Source of the DNA: AC-32 sp963716865
GTDB lineage: Bacteria; Actinomycetota; Thermoleophilia; Gaiellales; Gaiellaceae
Direction of reading: 5' to 3'
DNA length: 64,000 bases
NCBI GenBank assembly: GCA_963716865.1
Contig: CAVQUF010000004.1
Coordinates: forward strand, 372,001 to 436,000
Below are positions 24,524 through 32,498 of the stretch, in pieces. The notes under the pieces were generated by a model. The model was not told where the DNA came from. It did no database searches and saw only the letters and a program-made list of their open reading frames with translations. The stretch's first letter is position 1. Every line of letters begins with the position of its first letter. Position numbers and translations under genes: made by a program.

Positions 24524-26185
24524 TCAGAACAGACCCACGGTCCGGCCGTGCTCGTCGATGTCGACGTCGAACGCGGCCGCCCTCTCGCCCAGGCCGGGCA
24601 TGGTCATGATCTCGCCGCACAGCGGGACGAGCCACCCGGCGCCCGTGTATGCGCGGATGTCGCGCACGTGGAGGGTGAAGTCCTCGGGCGCGTTCAGGAG
24701 CGTCGGGTCGTCGGAGAGCGAGAGGTGCGTCTTCGCCATGCAGACCGGCAGCCGGTCGAGGCCGTGAGCCTCGAAGCGGGCGATGCTCGCTTCGGCCGGC
24801 GGCAGGAAGTGCACCTCGGTCGCGCCGTAGACACGCCTCGCGATGGTCCCGATCTTGAGCGGGATCGACTCGTCGAGCGGATAGGTCTGGCTGAAGTCGC
24901 TCGCCACCTCGGCGGCGCCGACCGCCGCCTCCGCGAGCGCGGTCGCTCCGTCCCCACCGCGCTCGAACGCATCGTTCACCTCCGCCGCATGCGCGCCGTA
25001 CTCGAGCGCCAGCCGCACAACGGCGTCGAGCTCCTCGTCGGTGTCGCCTGCGAACCGGTTCACCGCGACGACCGCCGGGAGCCCGAAGGACTGGACGATG
25101 CCGAGATGCCGCCGCAGGTTCGCCGAGCCGCGCTCGATCGCGTCGAGGCCTCCGTCGGGATCGTCGCCGTGGTGCTTGAGCGCGCGCACCGTCGCGACGA
25201 TCACGATCGCGCTCGGCGCGAGCCCGCCGACCCGGCAGACGATGTTCAGGAACTTCTCCATCCCCATGTCCGAGCCGAAGCCGCTCTCGGTGATCACGTA
25301 GTCGCCGAGCTTGAGGGCGACGCGGTCGGCGATCAGCGAGTTGTTGCCGTGCGCGATGTTCGCGAACGGCCCGCAGTGGATGAGCGCGGGCTGGCCCTCG
25401 AGCGTCTGCACGAGGTTCGGCTTGAGCGCGTCCTTGAGGATGACCGTCATCGCCCCGGCCGCGCGCAGCTGCTCTGCCGTGACCGGCTCGCCCTCGAACG
25501 TGCTCGCGACGGTGATCTCGCCGAGCCGGCGCCGCAGGTCGTCGAGGTCGCGCGACACGGCGACGATCGCCATCACCTCGGAGGCGGCGGTGATGTCGAA
25601 GCCCGTCTGACGGGCGTAGCCGTTCGCGCGGCCGCCGAGACCGACCACGATGTCCCGCAGGGCGCGGTCGTTCATATCCATGCAGCGGCGCCAGGTGATG
25701 CTGAGCGGGTCGACGCCGAGCGTGTTCCCCTGCAGGACGTGCGCCTCCAGGATCGCGGCGAGCAGGTTGTTGGCCGCACCGATCGCGTGGATGTCCCCGG
25801 TGAAGTGGAGGTTCAGGTCCTCCATCGGGACGACCTGTGCGTAGCCGCCGCCGCAGGCACCACCCTTGATCCCGAACACAGGGCCGAGCGAGGCCTCGCG
25901 CAGACACAACACCGGCTTCTTGCCAATCTTCCCAAGGCCCTGCGTCAGCGAGACGGAGGTCGTCGTCTTCCCCTCGCCTGCCTTCGTCGGGGTGATCGCC
26001 GTCACGCCGATCAGCTTCGCGTCGTGCTCGCCCTCCAGGCGATCGAGGACGGAGAGGTCGATCTTGGCCTTGTGCTGGCCGTAGAGCTCGAGCTCATTCG
26101 GCTCGAGACCGAGCTCCTCCGCGATCTCGGTGACGGGACGAAGGGTCGCCGCCTGCGCGATCTCCAGGCTCGAGGGGACGCTCAC
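24524..26185 (-). CDS. fhs: Formate-tetrahydrofolate ligase (LigH-like)
   Basis: A 553-residue formyltetrahydrofolate synthetase, full family length. It has the ATP-binding loop TPTKAGEGKTTT (residues 65-76), REASLGPVFGIKGGACGGGYAQV split over the active-site region, and the C-terminal FTLHVRDIRAYTGAGWLVPL. It interconverts formate, ATP and THF with 10-formyl-THF. The GTG start overlaps the metF stop by 4 bp. In Sphingobium SYK-6 the homologue LigH is part of the ligM-metF-ligH set that regenerates THF during vanillate and syringate O-demethylation. With LigM at 59389-60792, a similar C1-disposal role is the best explanation. No folD gene (methylene-THF dehydrogenase/cyclohydrolase) is visible here. 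Confidence 0.95.
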   Translation of the reverse strand: MSVPSSLEIAQAATLRPVTEIAEELGLEPNELELYGQHKAKIDLSVLDRLEGEHDAKLIGVTAITPTKAGEGKTTTSVSLTQGLGKIGKKPVLCLREASLGPVFGIKGGACGGGYAQVVPMEDLNLHFTGDIHAIGAANNLLAAILEAHVLQGNTLGVDPLSITWRRCMDMNDRALRDIVVGLGGRANGYARQTGFDITAASEVMAIVAVSRDLDDLRRRLGEITVASTFEGEPVTAEQLRAAGAMTVILKDALKPNLVQTLEGQPALIHCGPFANIAHGNNSLIADRVALKLGDYVITESGFGSDMGMEKFLNIVCRVGGLAPSAIVIVATVRALKHHGDDPDGGLDAIERGSANLRRHLGIVQSFGLPAVVAVNRFAGDTDEELDAVVRLALEYGAHAAEVNDAFERGGDGATALAEAAVGAAEVASDFSQTYPLDESIPLKIGTIARRVYGATEVHFLPPAEASIARFEAHGLDRLPVCMAKTHLSLSDDPTLLNAPEDFTLHVRDIRAYTGAGWLVPLCGEIMTMPGLGERAAAFDVDIDEHGRTVGLF

Positions 26186-27717
26186 GTATCAACCTCCTCG
26201 GGATCGGCGCTGTGGTCGCGGCCGAGGAACGTGTTCCCCCAGGCGCTCGTCCTGGCCAGCGCGTTGTCCTTGACGACGACCGGGCCGTCGAGCATCGACT
26301 CCTCCTCGCCGTAGGCCTTGAGACGCTCGTACGCCTGCGACCAGATGCACTCGGTGTCGTACACCTCGCACAGGCCGTCGCGCGTGCCCCCGCACGGGCC
26401 GTTGCGCTGGTTCTTGGCGCAGAGCGACTCGGGGCAGACGTACGCGATCTCGGGCAGCGAGCAGTCGCCGCAGTCGCGGCAGTGGAACATCGGCACCTTG
26501 ACCGCCTGCTCGGCGGCGTGCGCGAGCTTCCCGACCACCTTCGGCGCCTTCTCGACCGTTCGGTAGAACGCGCGCCCGGCCGGGAAGAGCGGCGCGTCGC
26601 CCGCGAAGACGCCGCTGTGCAGCTTCCGGCTGAAGCGGTACTTGAGCGGCACGCGGAGGTCCGTCTTCTTGCGGCGCTTCGAATCGAGATAGGCCTCGTT
26701 GACGCGCTCCGAGGAGAGCCCCGTGTCGGGGTCGGGCTCGAAGAAGTAGAACTCGTCCTCGAGCGGGTACTGGATCTCGCGCGCCAGCTCGCGCCAGTCT
26801 GCGGCGAACGTCTCCGCAAGCTCGAGGATCTCGCCGAACGTCGCCGCGGGCGTGTGGCCGCCGAGGTAGACGCCGTCGAAGCCGAGTCCTCGCGCGACGG
26901 CGACGTGCTTGGCCGCCAGCTCGACGAAGAAGGCCCTGCCCTTGTCGGCGCCGCCGCCGTGGTGCTCCGCGAGCTCGAGCAGCTCGTCGGTGACGATCAC
27001 GCCGGGGATCTTCCCCCTGCGGAACGCGCGGGCCGCGGTGCGGGAGAGGAGGTAGACGTTCGCGAGCGCGCGCAGCTCGAGGCCGTCGCGCCTGATCCAG
27101 TGCAGGAGCTCGTCGTCCTTGCGCGTGTCCCAGCCGATCTGGTTGATCACGAAGCGGGCGCCGGCCCGGGCCTTCTTGCGGAGCTTGAAGTACTGCGGCA
27201 TGACCTCCCGCTCGTAGCGCTTGTGGTTCGTCACGACGCAGCCGAGGAAGAAGTCCGTCTGTGCGAGGTTCTCCGCGAGCCCTGCGTTGAGATCCGAGAG
27301 CAGGCTCAGCAGGCCGACCGAGTCGATGTCGAACACGGGCGCGGCGAGCCCCTTGTGCCCGGTGACGGGGTAGTCGCCCGAGAGCGCGAGGATGTTGTGG
27401 AATCCCTCTGAGCCGAGCTGCCAGGCGCGGCTCTCGAGCGCGTTGCGGTTCCAGTCCTTGCAGGCGAGGTGGATGATCACCTCCTGCCCGCGCGAGATCA
27501 GGTCGGTCCCGAGCGCGTCGGGTGCGAGCATGGCGTTGCCGCCCGGGTTGTCCGTGATCGAGAGCACGTCGATGCGCGGGTCGGCGCTCAGCTCCCGCGC
27601 CTGGGCCAGCAGCTCCCGGCCGCTGCCCGTCGTCAGGAGACCGCGGCTGGTCACCAGTTCGGTCGCGACGACGAACCGGTCCGGCTGCTCGAAGAGCTGC
27701 TGCAGCGAGGCGCTCAC
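26182..27717 (-). CDS. metF: Methylenetetrahydrofolate reductase with MetV-type C-terminal domain
   Basis: A 511-residue fusion. Residues 1 to about 310 form the MetF barrel (SITDNPGGNAML; HLACKDWNRNALESR; ILALSGDYP). Residues about 380-475 form a cysteine-rich domain like MetV/MTHFR C-terminal proteins, with cysteines at 413, 416, 419, 428, 433, 442, 450 and 457 (FHCRDCGDC, YVCPESLC, GPCGG). Ordinary bacterial MetF has about 300 residues, and in acetogens MetV is a separate subunit. It interconverts methyl-THF and methylene-THF; here it probably runs oxidatively on methyl-THF from O-demethylation. The GTG start overlaps the dioxygenase stop and the end overlaps fhs, each by 4 bp. Confidence 0.92.
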   Translation of the reverse strand: MSASLQQLFEQPDRFVVATELVTSRGLLTTGSGRELLAQARELSADPRIDVLSITDNPGGNAMLAPDALGTDLISRGQEVIIHLACKDWNRNALESRAWQLGSEGFHNILALSGDYPVTGHKGLAAPVFDIDSVGLLSLLSDLNAGLAENLAQTDFFLGCVVTNHKRYEREVMPQYFKLRKKARAGARFVINQIGWDTRKDDELLHWIRRDGLELRALANVYLLSRTAARAFRRGKIPGVIVTDELLELAEHHGGGADKGRAFFVELAAKHVAVARGLGFDGVYLGGHTPAATFGEILELAETFAADWRELAREIQYPLEDEFYFFEPDPDTGLSSERVNEAYLDSKRRKKTDLRVPLKYRFSRKLHSGVFAGDAPLFPAGRAFYRTVEKAPKVVGKLAHAAEQAVKVPMFHCRDCGDCSLPEIAYVCPESLCAKNQRNGPCGGTRDGLCEVYDTECIWSQAYERLKAYGEEESMLDGPVVVKDNALARTSAWGNTFLGRDHSADPEEVDT

Positions 27718-28670
27718 GACCGAGGGCCGACGTCCGGGGTGCCGTAGGTGTGAAAGCTCTCGATCGTGTGCACGCCCCAGAACTGGCCGTGGGCGCGCTC
27801 GTCCTTCGTCCAGACGATCGGCTCGAAGTCCGGGTCGAACACGAAGTAGCCACCGGTGGTGACCTCGATGCGGTTCCCGCCCGGCTCGTAGGCGTAGACG
27901 AAGAAGCCCTGCGCGATCGCGTGCTTCGAGGGCGCGGCCTCGATGTAGATGTCGTTGTCGACGAACAGGTCGGCCGCGCGCAGGCACTCCTCGCGCGTGT
28001 CCACCCAGAACGCCAGGTGGTGGAGCCGGCCGTTCGCTCCGTACGCATCGGCGACGTAGATCAGCTCGTGCGCGGCGATCGAGAGGCTGAGCCAGGCGCC
28101 TGCCTCGATGCCGTCGTCGAGCTCGATCCGCTCGTAGAGGCGGTAGCCAAGCACGTCCTCGACGAACTCGCGGTTCGCCCGCACGTTCTCCGCGAGCAGG
28201 TTGACGTGGTCGAGCCGCTTGACCGCCGCACCGCGGCCGAGGTAGCGCTGCGGCTGGTTCCGCCAGAACGGCTTCATGTGCTCGGGAGCCTCGTAGCGCT
28301 CGGCCTCGTAATAGACCTCGAACACGTGACCGTCGGGATCGGTGAAGCGGTAGGCGGGGCCGTGGCCGACGTCGCCGTCGATCCAGCCGATTCCGCGCCC
28401 GCTGGCCTCGATCGCGGCGACCCGCCGGTCGAGCGCCGCCGGATTCCACGCGCGGAGAGCCATGTGGCCGACCCCGGCCTGCGGTGACTCGGTCAGCTTC
28501 AGGCTGTAGCGCAGGTAGTCGCCCCAGCCCCGAAGGTAGACGGACTGGCCCTCGCGCGCCTCCTCCTCCATGCCGAGCACGTCCACGAAGAAGCGCAGGC
28601 TCTCCTCGGGCTTCGGGGTTAACAGCTCGGCGTGGCCGATCCGCGCCAGCTCGTGCATCGGTTCGGTCAC
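27714..28670 (-). CDS. Type I (VOC-fold) extradiol ring-cleavage dioxygenase
   Basis: A 318-residue two-domain vicinal-oxygen-chelate protein of the catechol 2,3-dioxygenase/BphC class. The C-terminal active domain has the Fe(II) ligands His155 (RLDHVNLL), His217 or His218 (LHHLAF) and Glu269 (GNRIEV), plus His250 and Tyr259 in SKHAIAQGFFVYAYEPGGN. This nearly matches the extradiol signature, and numbering parallels metapyrocatechase. A GTG at 28670 overlaps the aldolase stop and is preferred to the ATG at 28658 because all neighbours show the same 4-bp coupling. Next to GalB- and GalC-like genes, it should cleave a carboxylated catechol (protocatechuate, gallate or 3-O-methylgallate); known enzymes at this step are mostly type II (LigAB/GalA/DesZ). 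Confidence 0.87.
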   Translation of the reverse strand: MTEPMHELARIGHAELLTPKPEESLRFFVDVLGMEEEAREGQSVYLRGWGDYLRYSLKLTESPQAGVGHMALRAWNPAALDRRVAAIEASGRGIGWIDGDVGHGPAYRFTDPDGHVFEVYYEAERYEAPEHMKPFWRNQPQRYLGRGAAVKRLDHVNLLAENVRANREFVEDVLGYRLYERIELDDGIEAGAWLSLSIAAHELIYVADAYGANGRLHHLAFWVDTREECLRAADLFVDNDIYIEAAPSKHAIAQGFFVYAYEPGGNRIEVTTGGYFVFDPDFEPIVWTKDERAHGQFWGVHTIESFHTYGTPDVGPRS

Positions 28671-29287
28671 GACTCGACGAGCCGCCTGAGGCCGTCCAGG
28701 TCGTACGAGAACTCGCCGGCCTGGAGCTTCGGCCGCTTCTCGGTCTCCCGGTCGAACCGCTCCTGCGCCGCCGCCAGCACCTCCTCGATGCGCTCGCGTT
28801 CGACGACGACCGCGCCGTCGGCATCGAGCACGACGACGTCGCCCTGGTGGATCGTGGCGCCGCCGACCTGGACCGTCCCGCCGATCTCCCCGCGGACCCG
28901 CTTCTCGGCGCCGCTGACGCGGACGTAGCGCGCCCAGACCGGAAGGCCGAGCTCGCGGAGCTCGTCGAGGTCGCGCACCGCGCCGTCCACGAGGATCGCG
29001 GCGACACCCGCGGTCTTCGCCTGCGTCGCGATCAGCTCGCCGATGAGCGCGATCGGCCTCGGCTCGGGCATGGTCAACACGAGCACCTCGCCCGGCTGGG
29101 CCTCCGCGAGGGCCGCGTGGACCATCAGGTTGTCGTCCTGGCCGCAGCGCACGGTTCGGGCGGGGCCGGCCGCGCGGGAGCCGGGCACGACCTGGATCAG
29201 GTCGGCGTCCACGACGGGCGAGCGGGCGGCCGCCTCGTGCACGGTCGCGGTCCCGAGCTTCGCGAGTGCGGCGAACGTCTCGGTCAC
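28667..29287 (-). CDS. 4-carboxy-4-hydroxy-2-oxoadipate/HMG aldolase (RraA-like, GalC-like)
   Basis: A 206-residue class II pyruvate aldolase of the RraA-like family. It has TATVHEAAARSP near the N terminus and the core GELIATQAKTAGVAAILVDG with AVRDLDEL, which supplies the Arg/Asp residues that hold metal and pyruvate in HMG/CHA aldolases. These enzymes split 4-carboxy-4-hydroxy-2-oxoadipate to pyruvate and oxaloacetate in gallate or protocatechuate meta-cleavage. The GTG start overlaps the GalB-like stop by 4 bp, and the end overlaps the dioxygenase start. RraA (RNase E inhibitor) lacks this catabolic context. The family assignment is firm; the substrate follows from the neighbours. Confidence 0.85.
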   Translation of the reverse strand: MTETFAALAKLGTATVHEAAARSPVVDADLIQVVPGSRAAGPARTVRCGQDDNLMVHAALAEAQPGEVLVLTMPEPRPIALIGELIATQAKTAGVAAILVDGAVRDLDELRELGLPVWARYVRVSGAEKRVRGEIGGTVQVGGATIHQGDVVVLDADGAVVVERERIEEVLAAAQERFDRETEKRPKLQAGEFSYDLDGLRRLVES

Positions 29288-29998
29288 AGCGCGCCAACCA
29301 CCTGCGGGATCACGCGCTGGAACGCCTCGGCGTAGCGGATCTCCGAGTTGCCCGACGAGCGGCGGGCATGGTTGCCGCGCTGCTCGGCGCGCTGGCCGTA
29401 GTACGTCTGGAGGTACGACTGCGCCTTCATCTCGGCCATCGCCGCCTGCTTTTGCTCGATCACGGAGGTGATGTCCACGAACGTCGTCGGCGTGAAGTTG
29501 CACAGCTCCGGCTGGTGCGGCTCGAAGAGGAAGAACTCCGGCGGCGTCACGGTGTCGAAGGCGCTGGCCACCCCGGCGACCGGCGGCGAGGGCGCGGGCG
29601 CGCTCGACCGCGAAGAACGCGGCCGCGTGGTCGGGGTTGAACGGATCGCGGTCGGTGTGGGTGACGAGCACGTCCGGCGCGAGCTCCCGGATCTTGTCGG
29701 CGATCCGGACGAGCGCCTCGCCGTCCACCTCGAGCGGGTAGTCGCCGAGGTCGAGGCACTCGAAGCCGGCGCCGATCGCCGCCGCCGCCCGCTCCGCCTC
29801 CTGGTGGCGAACCTCCTTCACGTGCTCGACGGTCTGGTCCGGCTCCTTCCAGAGCTCGCCCGACTCGCCGCGCTCGCCGTACGAGAGCGCGAGCACCCGC
29901 GCCTCGCCTCCCGCCGCGGTCGTGACCGCGATCGCGCCGCCCGCCCGCCAGACGAAGTCCGCCGAATGGGCGCCGATGACGAGCAGCCTCCGACTCAT
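29284..29998 (-). CDS. 4-oxalomesaconate hydratase, PIG-L family GalB-like (frameshifted)
   Basis: GalB hydrates 4-oxalomesaconate to 4-carboxy-4-hydroxy-2-oxoadipate after extradiol cleavage of gallate or protocatechuate. The N terminus has the GalB form of the PIG-L/LmbE metal motif, GAHSADFVWRAGGAIA (His11, Asp14), then LSYGERGESGELW and a histidine in NPDHAAAF; the C-terminal part has FLFEPHQPELCNFTP and FVDITSV. These two parts lie in different frames. The span of 715 nt is 3n+1; a single surplus base within about 29571-29588 (next to a run of four C on the plus strand) restores a 237-residue protein whose junction has the same spacing as Pseudomonas GalB as I recall it. Function is likely if the indel is a sequence error. 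Confidence 0.8.
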
Positions 29999-30924
29999 GC
30001 TCCTGCCAGGCGGCGCGACTGGCCGACGATCAGCTCCCGCACCTCGTCCTCGTCGAAGCCCGCGCCGAGGAGGCGATCGGCCCAGAGCGCGAGCCCGTCC
30101 TCGACCGCGGGGTAGTCCGGGTTGCCGAGGTCGCTCGAGAAGAGGCTGCGCTCGACGCCAACGGCGCGCACGCCCTCGACGACGTGCTCCCACGTCGTCT
30201 TGCCGCTGAACGGCGTGCTGAGGCAGCGCTCGAGCAGGCAGCCGCGCTCCGCGAGCGCGACCTGGTCCTCAATCGAGAAGTTCTGGCAGGTGAACTCGGG
30301 GTGCGTGACGACGATGTGCTCGACGCCCTCCTCGACAGCGCCGTCCACGACTGCGAACGTGTCGTCGCGGGCGAGGTGGCCGGTCGCCAGGATGAGGCTG
30401 TGCCGCGCGATCGCGCGCAGCACCTGGCGTGTCTCCGGCAAGAGCTCGCCGTCCTCCCCTGTCACCTCCACCGCCTCGATCCCGAGCCCGAGCTCGCGCA
30501 GCTCGTGCTGGAGGCTCGCCCACTGCGGCACCTTGTCGCCCGGCTTCGGCTTCGTGCGCCCGGCCGTCTCCGCGGGCGAGTCCACGGTCGGCATCCAGAC
30601 GATGCGGGCGCCCTCGCGCGCGGCGATCTCGACAGCGAGCGGGTTCATCCCGCCCACGGCCTGGTTGAGCGACAGCGTGCCGATCACCTCGACGCCCTCG
30701 ACGACGCCGGTGACGACCTGCGCCCGCTCGGCCGTCGAGGTGTAGTGGGACTTGAGCGCGAAGCCGGCGAGACCGAGCTCGGCGAAGCGCCTGGCGAGCG
30801 CGACGTCGTCCACACGGCGAGGCGGCACGTCGGGCGCGACGTGGACGTGCAGGTCGTACGCCCCTTTGACGAGCACGCGGGCCCGGTCGCTCGCCCGGGT
30901 CTCCTCGGCGGGCTGGGTCACCAT
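29995..30924 (-). CDS. DUF6282-type metal-dependent hydrolase
   Basis: A 309-residue amidohydrolase-like TIM-barrel protein. It has an HxH motif at the start of the barrel (GAYDLHVHVAPD), further candidate ligands in LATGHLARDD and VVTHPEFTCQN, and an acidic residue in LFSSDLGNPDYP (Asp), which is the arrangement of amidohydrolase metal sites. The biochemical function of this family is not established to my knowledge. Because it overlaps galB-like by 4 bp within a meta-cleavage gene string, a lactonase role on a pyrone-type intermediate (as LigI does for 2-pyrone-4,6-dicarboxylate) is an attractive but unproven idea. Confidence 0.75.
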   Translation of the reverse strand: MVTQPAEETRASDRARVLVKGAYDLHVHVAPDVPPRRVDDVALARRFAELGLAGFALKSHYTSTAERAQVVTGVVEGVEVIGTLSLNQAVGGMNPLAVEIAAREGARIVWMPTVDSPAETAGRTKPKPGDKVPQWASLQHELRELGLGIEAVEVTGEDGELLPETRQVLRAIARHSLILATGHLARDDTFAVVDGAVEEGVEHIVVTHPEFTCQNFSIEDQVALAERGCLLERCLSTPFSGKTTWEHVVEGVRAVGVERSLFSSDLGNPDYPAVEDGLALWADRLLGAGFDEDEVRELIVGQSRRLAGA

Positions 30925-30934
30925 GTGCGCGACC

Positions 30935-31684
30935 TTACCGCGAAGCGGCCGCGACCTCGGCGAGGAGCGCGGCGCTCGCGGAGGCGATCCGCGGCTCGAC
31001 GCCGAGCTCGAGCAGCAGCTCGCATGCGACCTCCATCTCGTCCGCGCGCCGCGCCGCATGCTTGCGGCTGCCTTCGACGAGGCGATCGAGGAGCGGCCCG
31101 CCGATCACCTCCGCGATCTGCTGCTCGAGCCACTCCCGGCGGCCCGCGGACTCGGCGGCCTCGAGGCTCTCCAGGGCCGAGGCGGCGAGACCCTTCATGA
31201 AGACCGAGCGCAGGAGCTTCAGCGCCGCGGCGTCGCCGGCGCGGTCGGAGACGACCTCGACCGGCATCCCCAGCGGGCCGAGCGCATCGGCGAACGCCTG
31301 GGCGCCCGGCCCGGAGGCCAGCGTCGGAGTGCGCAGGCCTGTCGCGGGCACCGGGCCGAGCAGCGCCACGTCTGCGAACCGTCCGATGAGCCCGGCGAGC
31401 TCTCGCTTGAGCGCGGGAGCCGCGGTGTTCAGGTCCGCGTAGACCGCATCTCCGAGCGCGGGAAGCGCGGCGGCCGCCACCTCTGCCGCGACCGCGGCGC
31501 TGTTGACGCTCAGCACGAGGTCGCTCCCGGCGACCGCGTCTTCTGTGTCTCGCGCGCGCGTGAGACCGGTCACCTCGACACCGGCGTCCGGGTCGTAGCC
31601 GCGGACCTCCGGGCCGGCGGCGATCAGGTCGGTTGCGAGCCGCCTTCCGGCCTCGCCGAGCCCGAGCAGCGCAACGATCGTCAT
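30935..31684 (-). CDS. NAD-binding beta-hydroxyacid-dehydrogenase-like protein (DUF1932)
   Basis: A 249-residue protein with an N-terminal Rossmann motif (ALLGLGEAGRRLATDL) and a C-terminal helical DUF1932 domain (KLLRSVFMKGLAAS, where Lys occupies the position of the catalytic lysine of 6-phosphogluconate and 3-hydroxyisobutyrate dehydrogenases). It is slightly shorter than typical members (about 290). It would oxidise or reduce a hydroxy acid with NAD(P). Located between the molybdenum hydroxylase genes and the DUF6282/galB/galC genes, it may act on a ring-cleavage product, for instance the semialdehyde or hemiacetal oxidised by LigC in the 4,5-pathway. That role is inference. Confidence 0.75.
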   Translation of the reverse strand: MTIVALLGLGEAGRRLATDLIAAGPEVRGYDPDAGVEVTGLTRARDTEDAVAGSDLVLSVNSAAVAAEVAAAALPALGDAVYADLNTAAPALKRELAGLIGRFADVALLGPVPATGLRTPTLASGPGAQAFADALGPLGMPVEVVSDRAGDAAALKLLRSVFMKGLAASALESLEAAESAGRREWLEQQIAEVIGGPLLDRLVEGSRKHAARRADEMEVACELLLELGVEPRIASASAALLAEVAAASR

Positions 31685-31688
31685 GTCG

Positions 31689-32498
31689 TCAGAGCTGCTC
31701 GAGCGCCCGCCGGACGAGCACCTGCGCGAGGTGGGCCCGGTACTCGGGGCTCGCGGCCGCGTCGCCACGCGGCGAAGTGCCCTCACCCGTCCGCGCGGCC
31801 GCGTCCTCGGGCGAGGCCCCGGCGGCGACGGCCTCCTCGACTCCCCGCGCTCGCAGCGGCGTCGCGCCCATGCTGGTCAGGCCCACCTGCACGCGGCCGT
31901 CGATGCGAGCCGCAGCCGCGCCGACGGTCGCCCAGTCCTGAGCGCGGCGTGCGAGCTTCAGGTACGTCCCTTTCACGTCCTTCGGCACCCGGATCTCGGT
32001 GAGCACCTCCTGCCGCTCGAGCGCGGTGTCGAAAGGACCGGTGAAGAACGACGCCGCCGGGAGCGTCCTCTCGCCGTCCGGCCCCCGGGCGACGAGCTCC
32101 GCGTCGAGGGTGAGGAGGACCGTGCCGAGATCGGAGGCCGGGTCGGCGTGGGCCAGCGAGCCGCCGACCGTCCCGCGGTGGCGCACCTGCGGATCACCGA
32201 TGCGCGCGGCGGCCTCCGAGAGAACCTGGCAGTGGCGTCCGAGCAACGGGTCGCGCGCGAGGTCGGCGTGCCGGCTGAGCGCGCCGATCGCGATCCGGTC
32301 GCCGTCGTCCCGCACGAAGCGCAGATCCTCGAGTCGCCCGATGTCGACGAGCAGCGACGGCCGCGCAAAGCGCAGGCGCATCAGCGGGAGCAGCGAGTGC
32401 CCGCCGGCGAGCACCCTCGCCTCCTCGTCCCGGCCGAGGAGCTCAATGGCCTCGTCGACCGACCCGGCCCGCTCGTAGTCGAAGGCCGCCGGGATCAC
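31689..32498 (-). CDS. Molybdenum hydroxylase FAD subunit (CoxM/CutM-like)
   Basis: A 269-residue medium subunit of a xanthine-dehydrogenase-family hydroxylase. The FAD-binding motif is VLAGGHSLLPLMRLR (residues about 33-47), and the second FAD/Fe-S contact block is HRGTVGGSLAHADPASDL. It transfers electrons from the iron-sulfur subunit to FAD and an acceptor. The GTG start overlaps the iron-sulfur gene by 4 bp. All three subunits are encoded in the order Mo, Fe-S, FAD, an order seen in aromatic and N-heterocycle hydroxylases. The substrate cannot be read from sequence; an aromatic aldehyde or hydroxybenzoate-like compound is suggested by context. Confidence 0.88.
   Translation of the reverse strand: MIPAAFDYERAGSVDEAIELLGRDEEARVLAGGHSLLPLMRLRFARPSLLVDIGRLEDLRFVRDDGDRIAIGALSRHADLARDPLLGRHCQVLSEAAARIGDPQVRHRGTVGGSLAHADPASDLGTVLLTLDAELVARGPDGERTLPAASFFTGPFDTALERQEVLTEIRVPKDVKGTYLKLARRAQDWATVGAAAARIDGRVQVGLTSMGATPLRARGVEEAVAAGASPEDAAARTGEGTSPRGDAAASPEYRAHLAQVLVRRALEQL

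Noticed and set aside
30932..30937. Leaderless -10 box TAAGGT before the DUF6282 gene
   Set aside because: Its TAA is the stop codon of the preceding co-directional gene, so the match is probably coincidental; the gene is in the middle of an operon.
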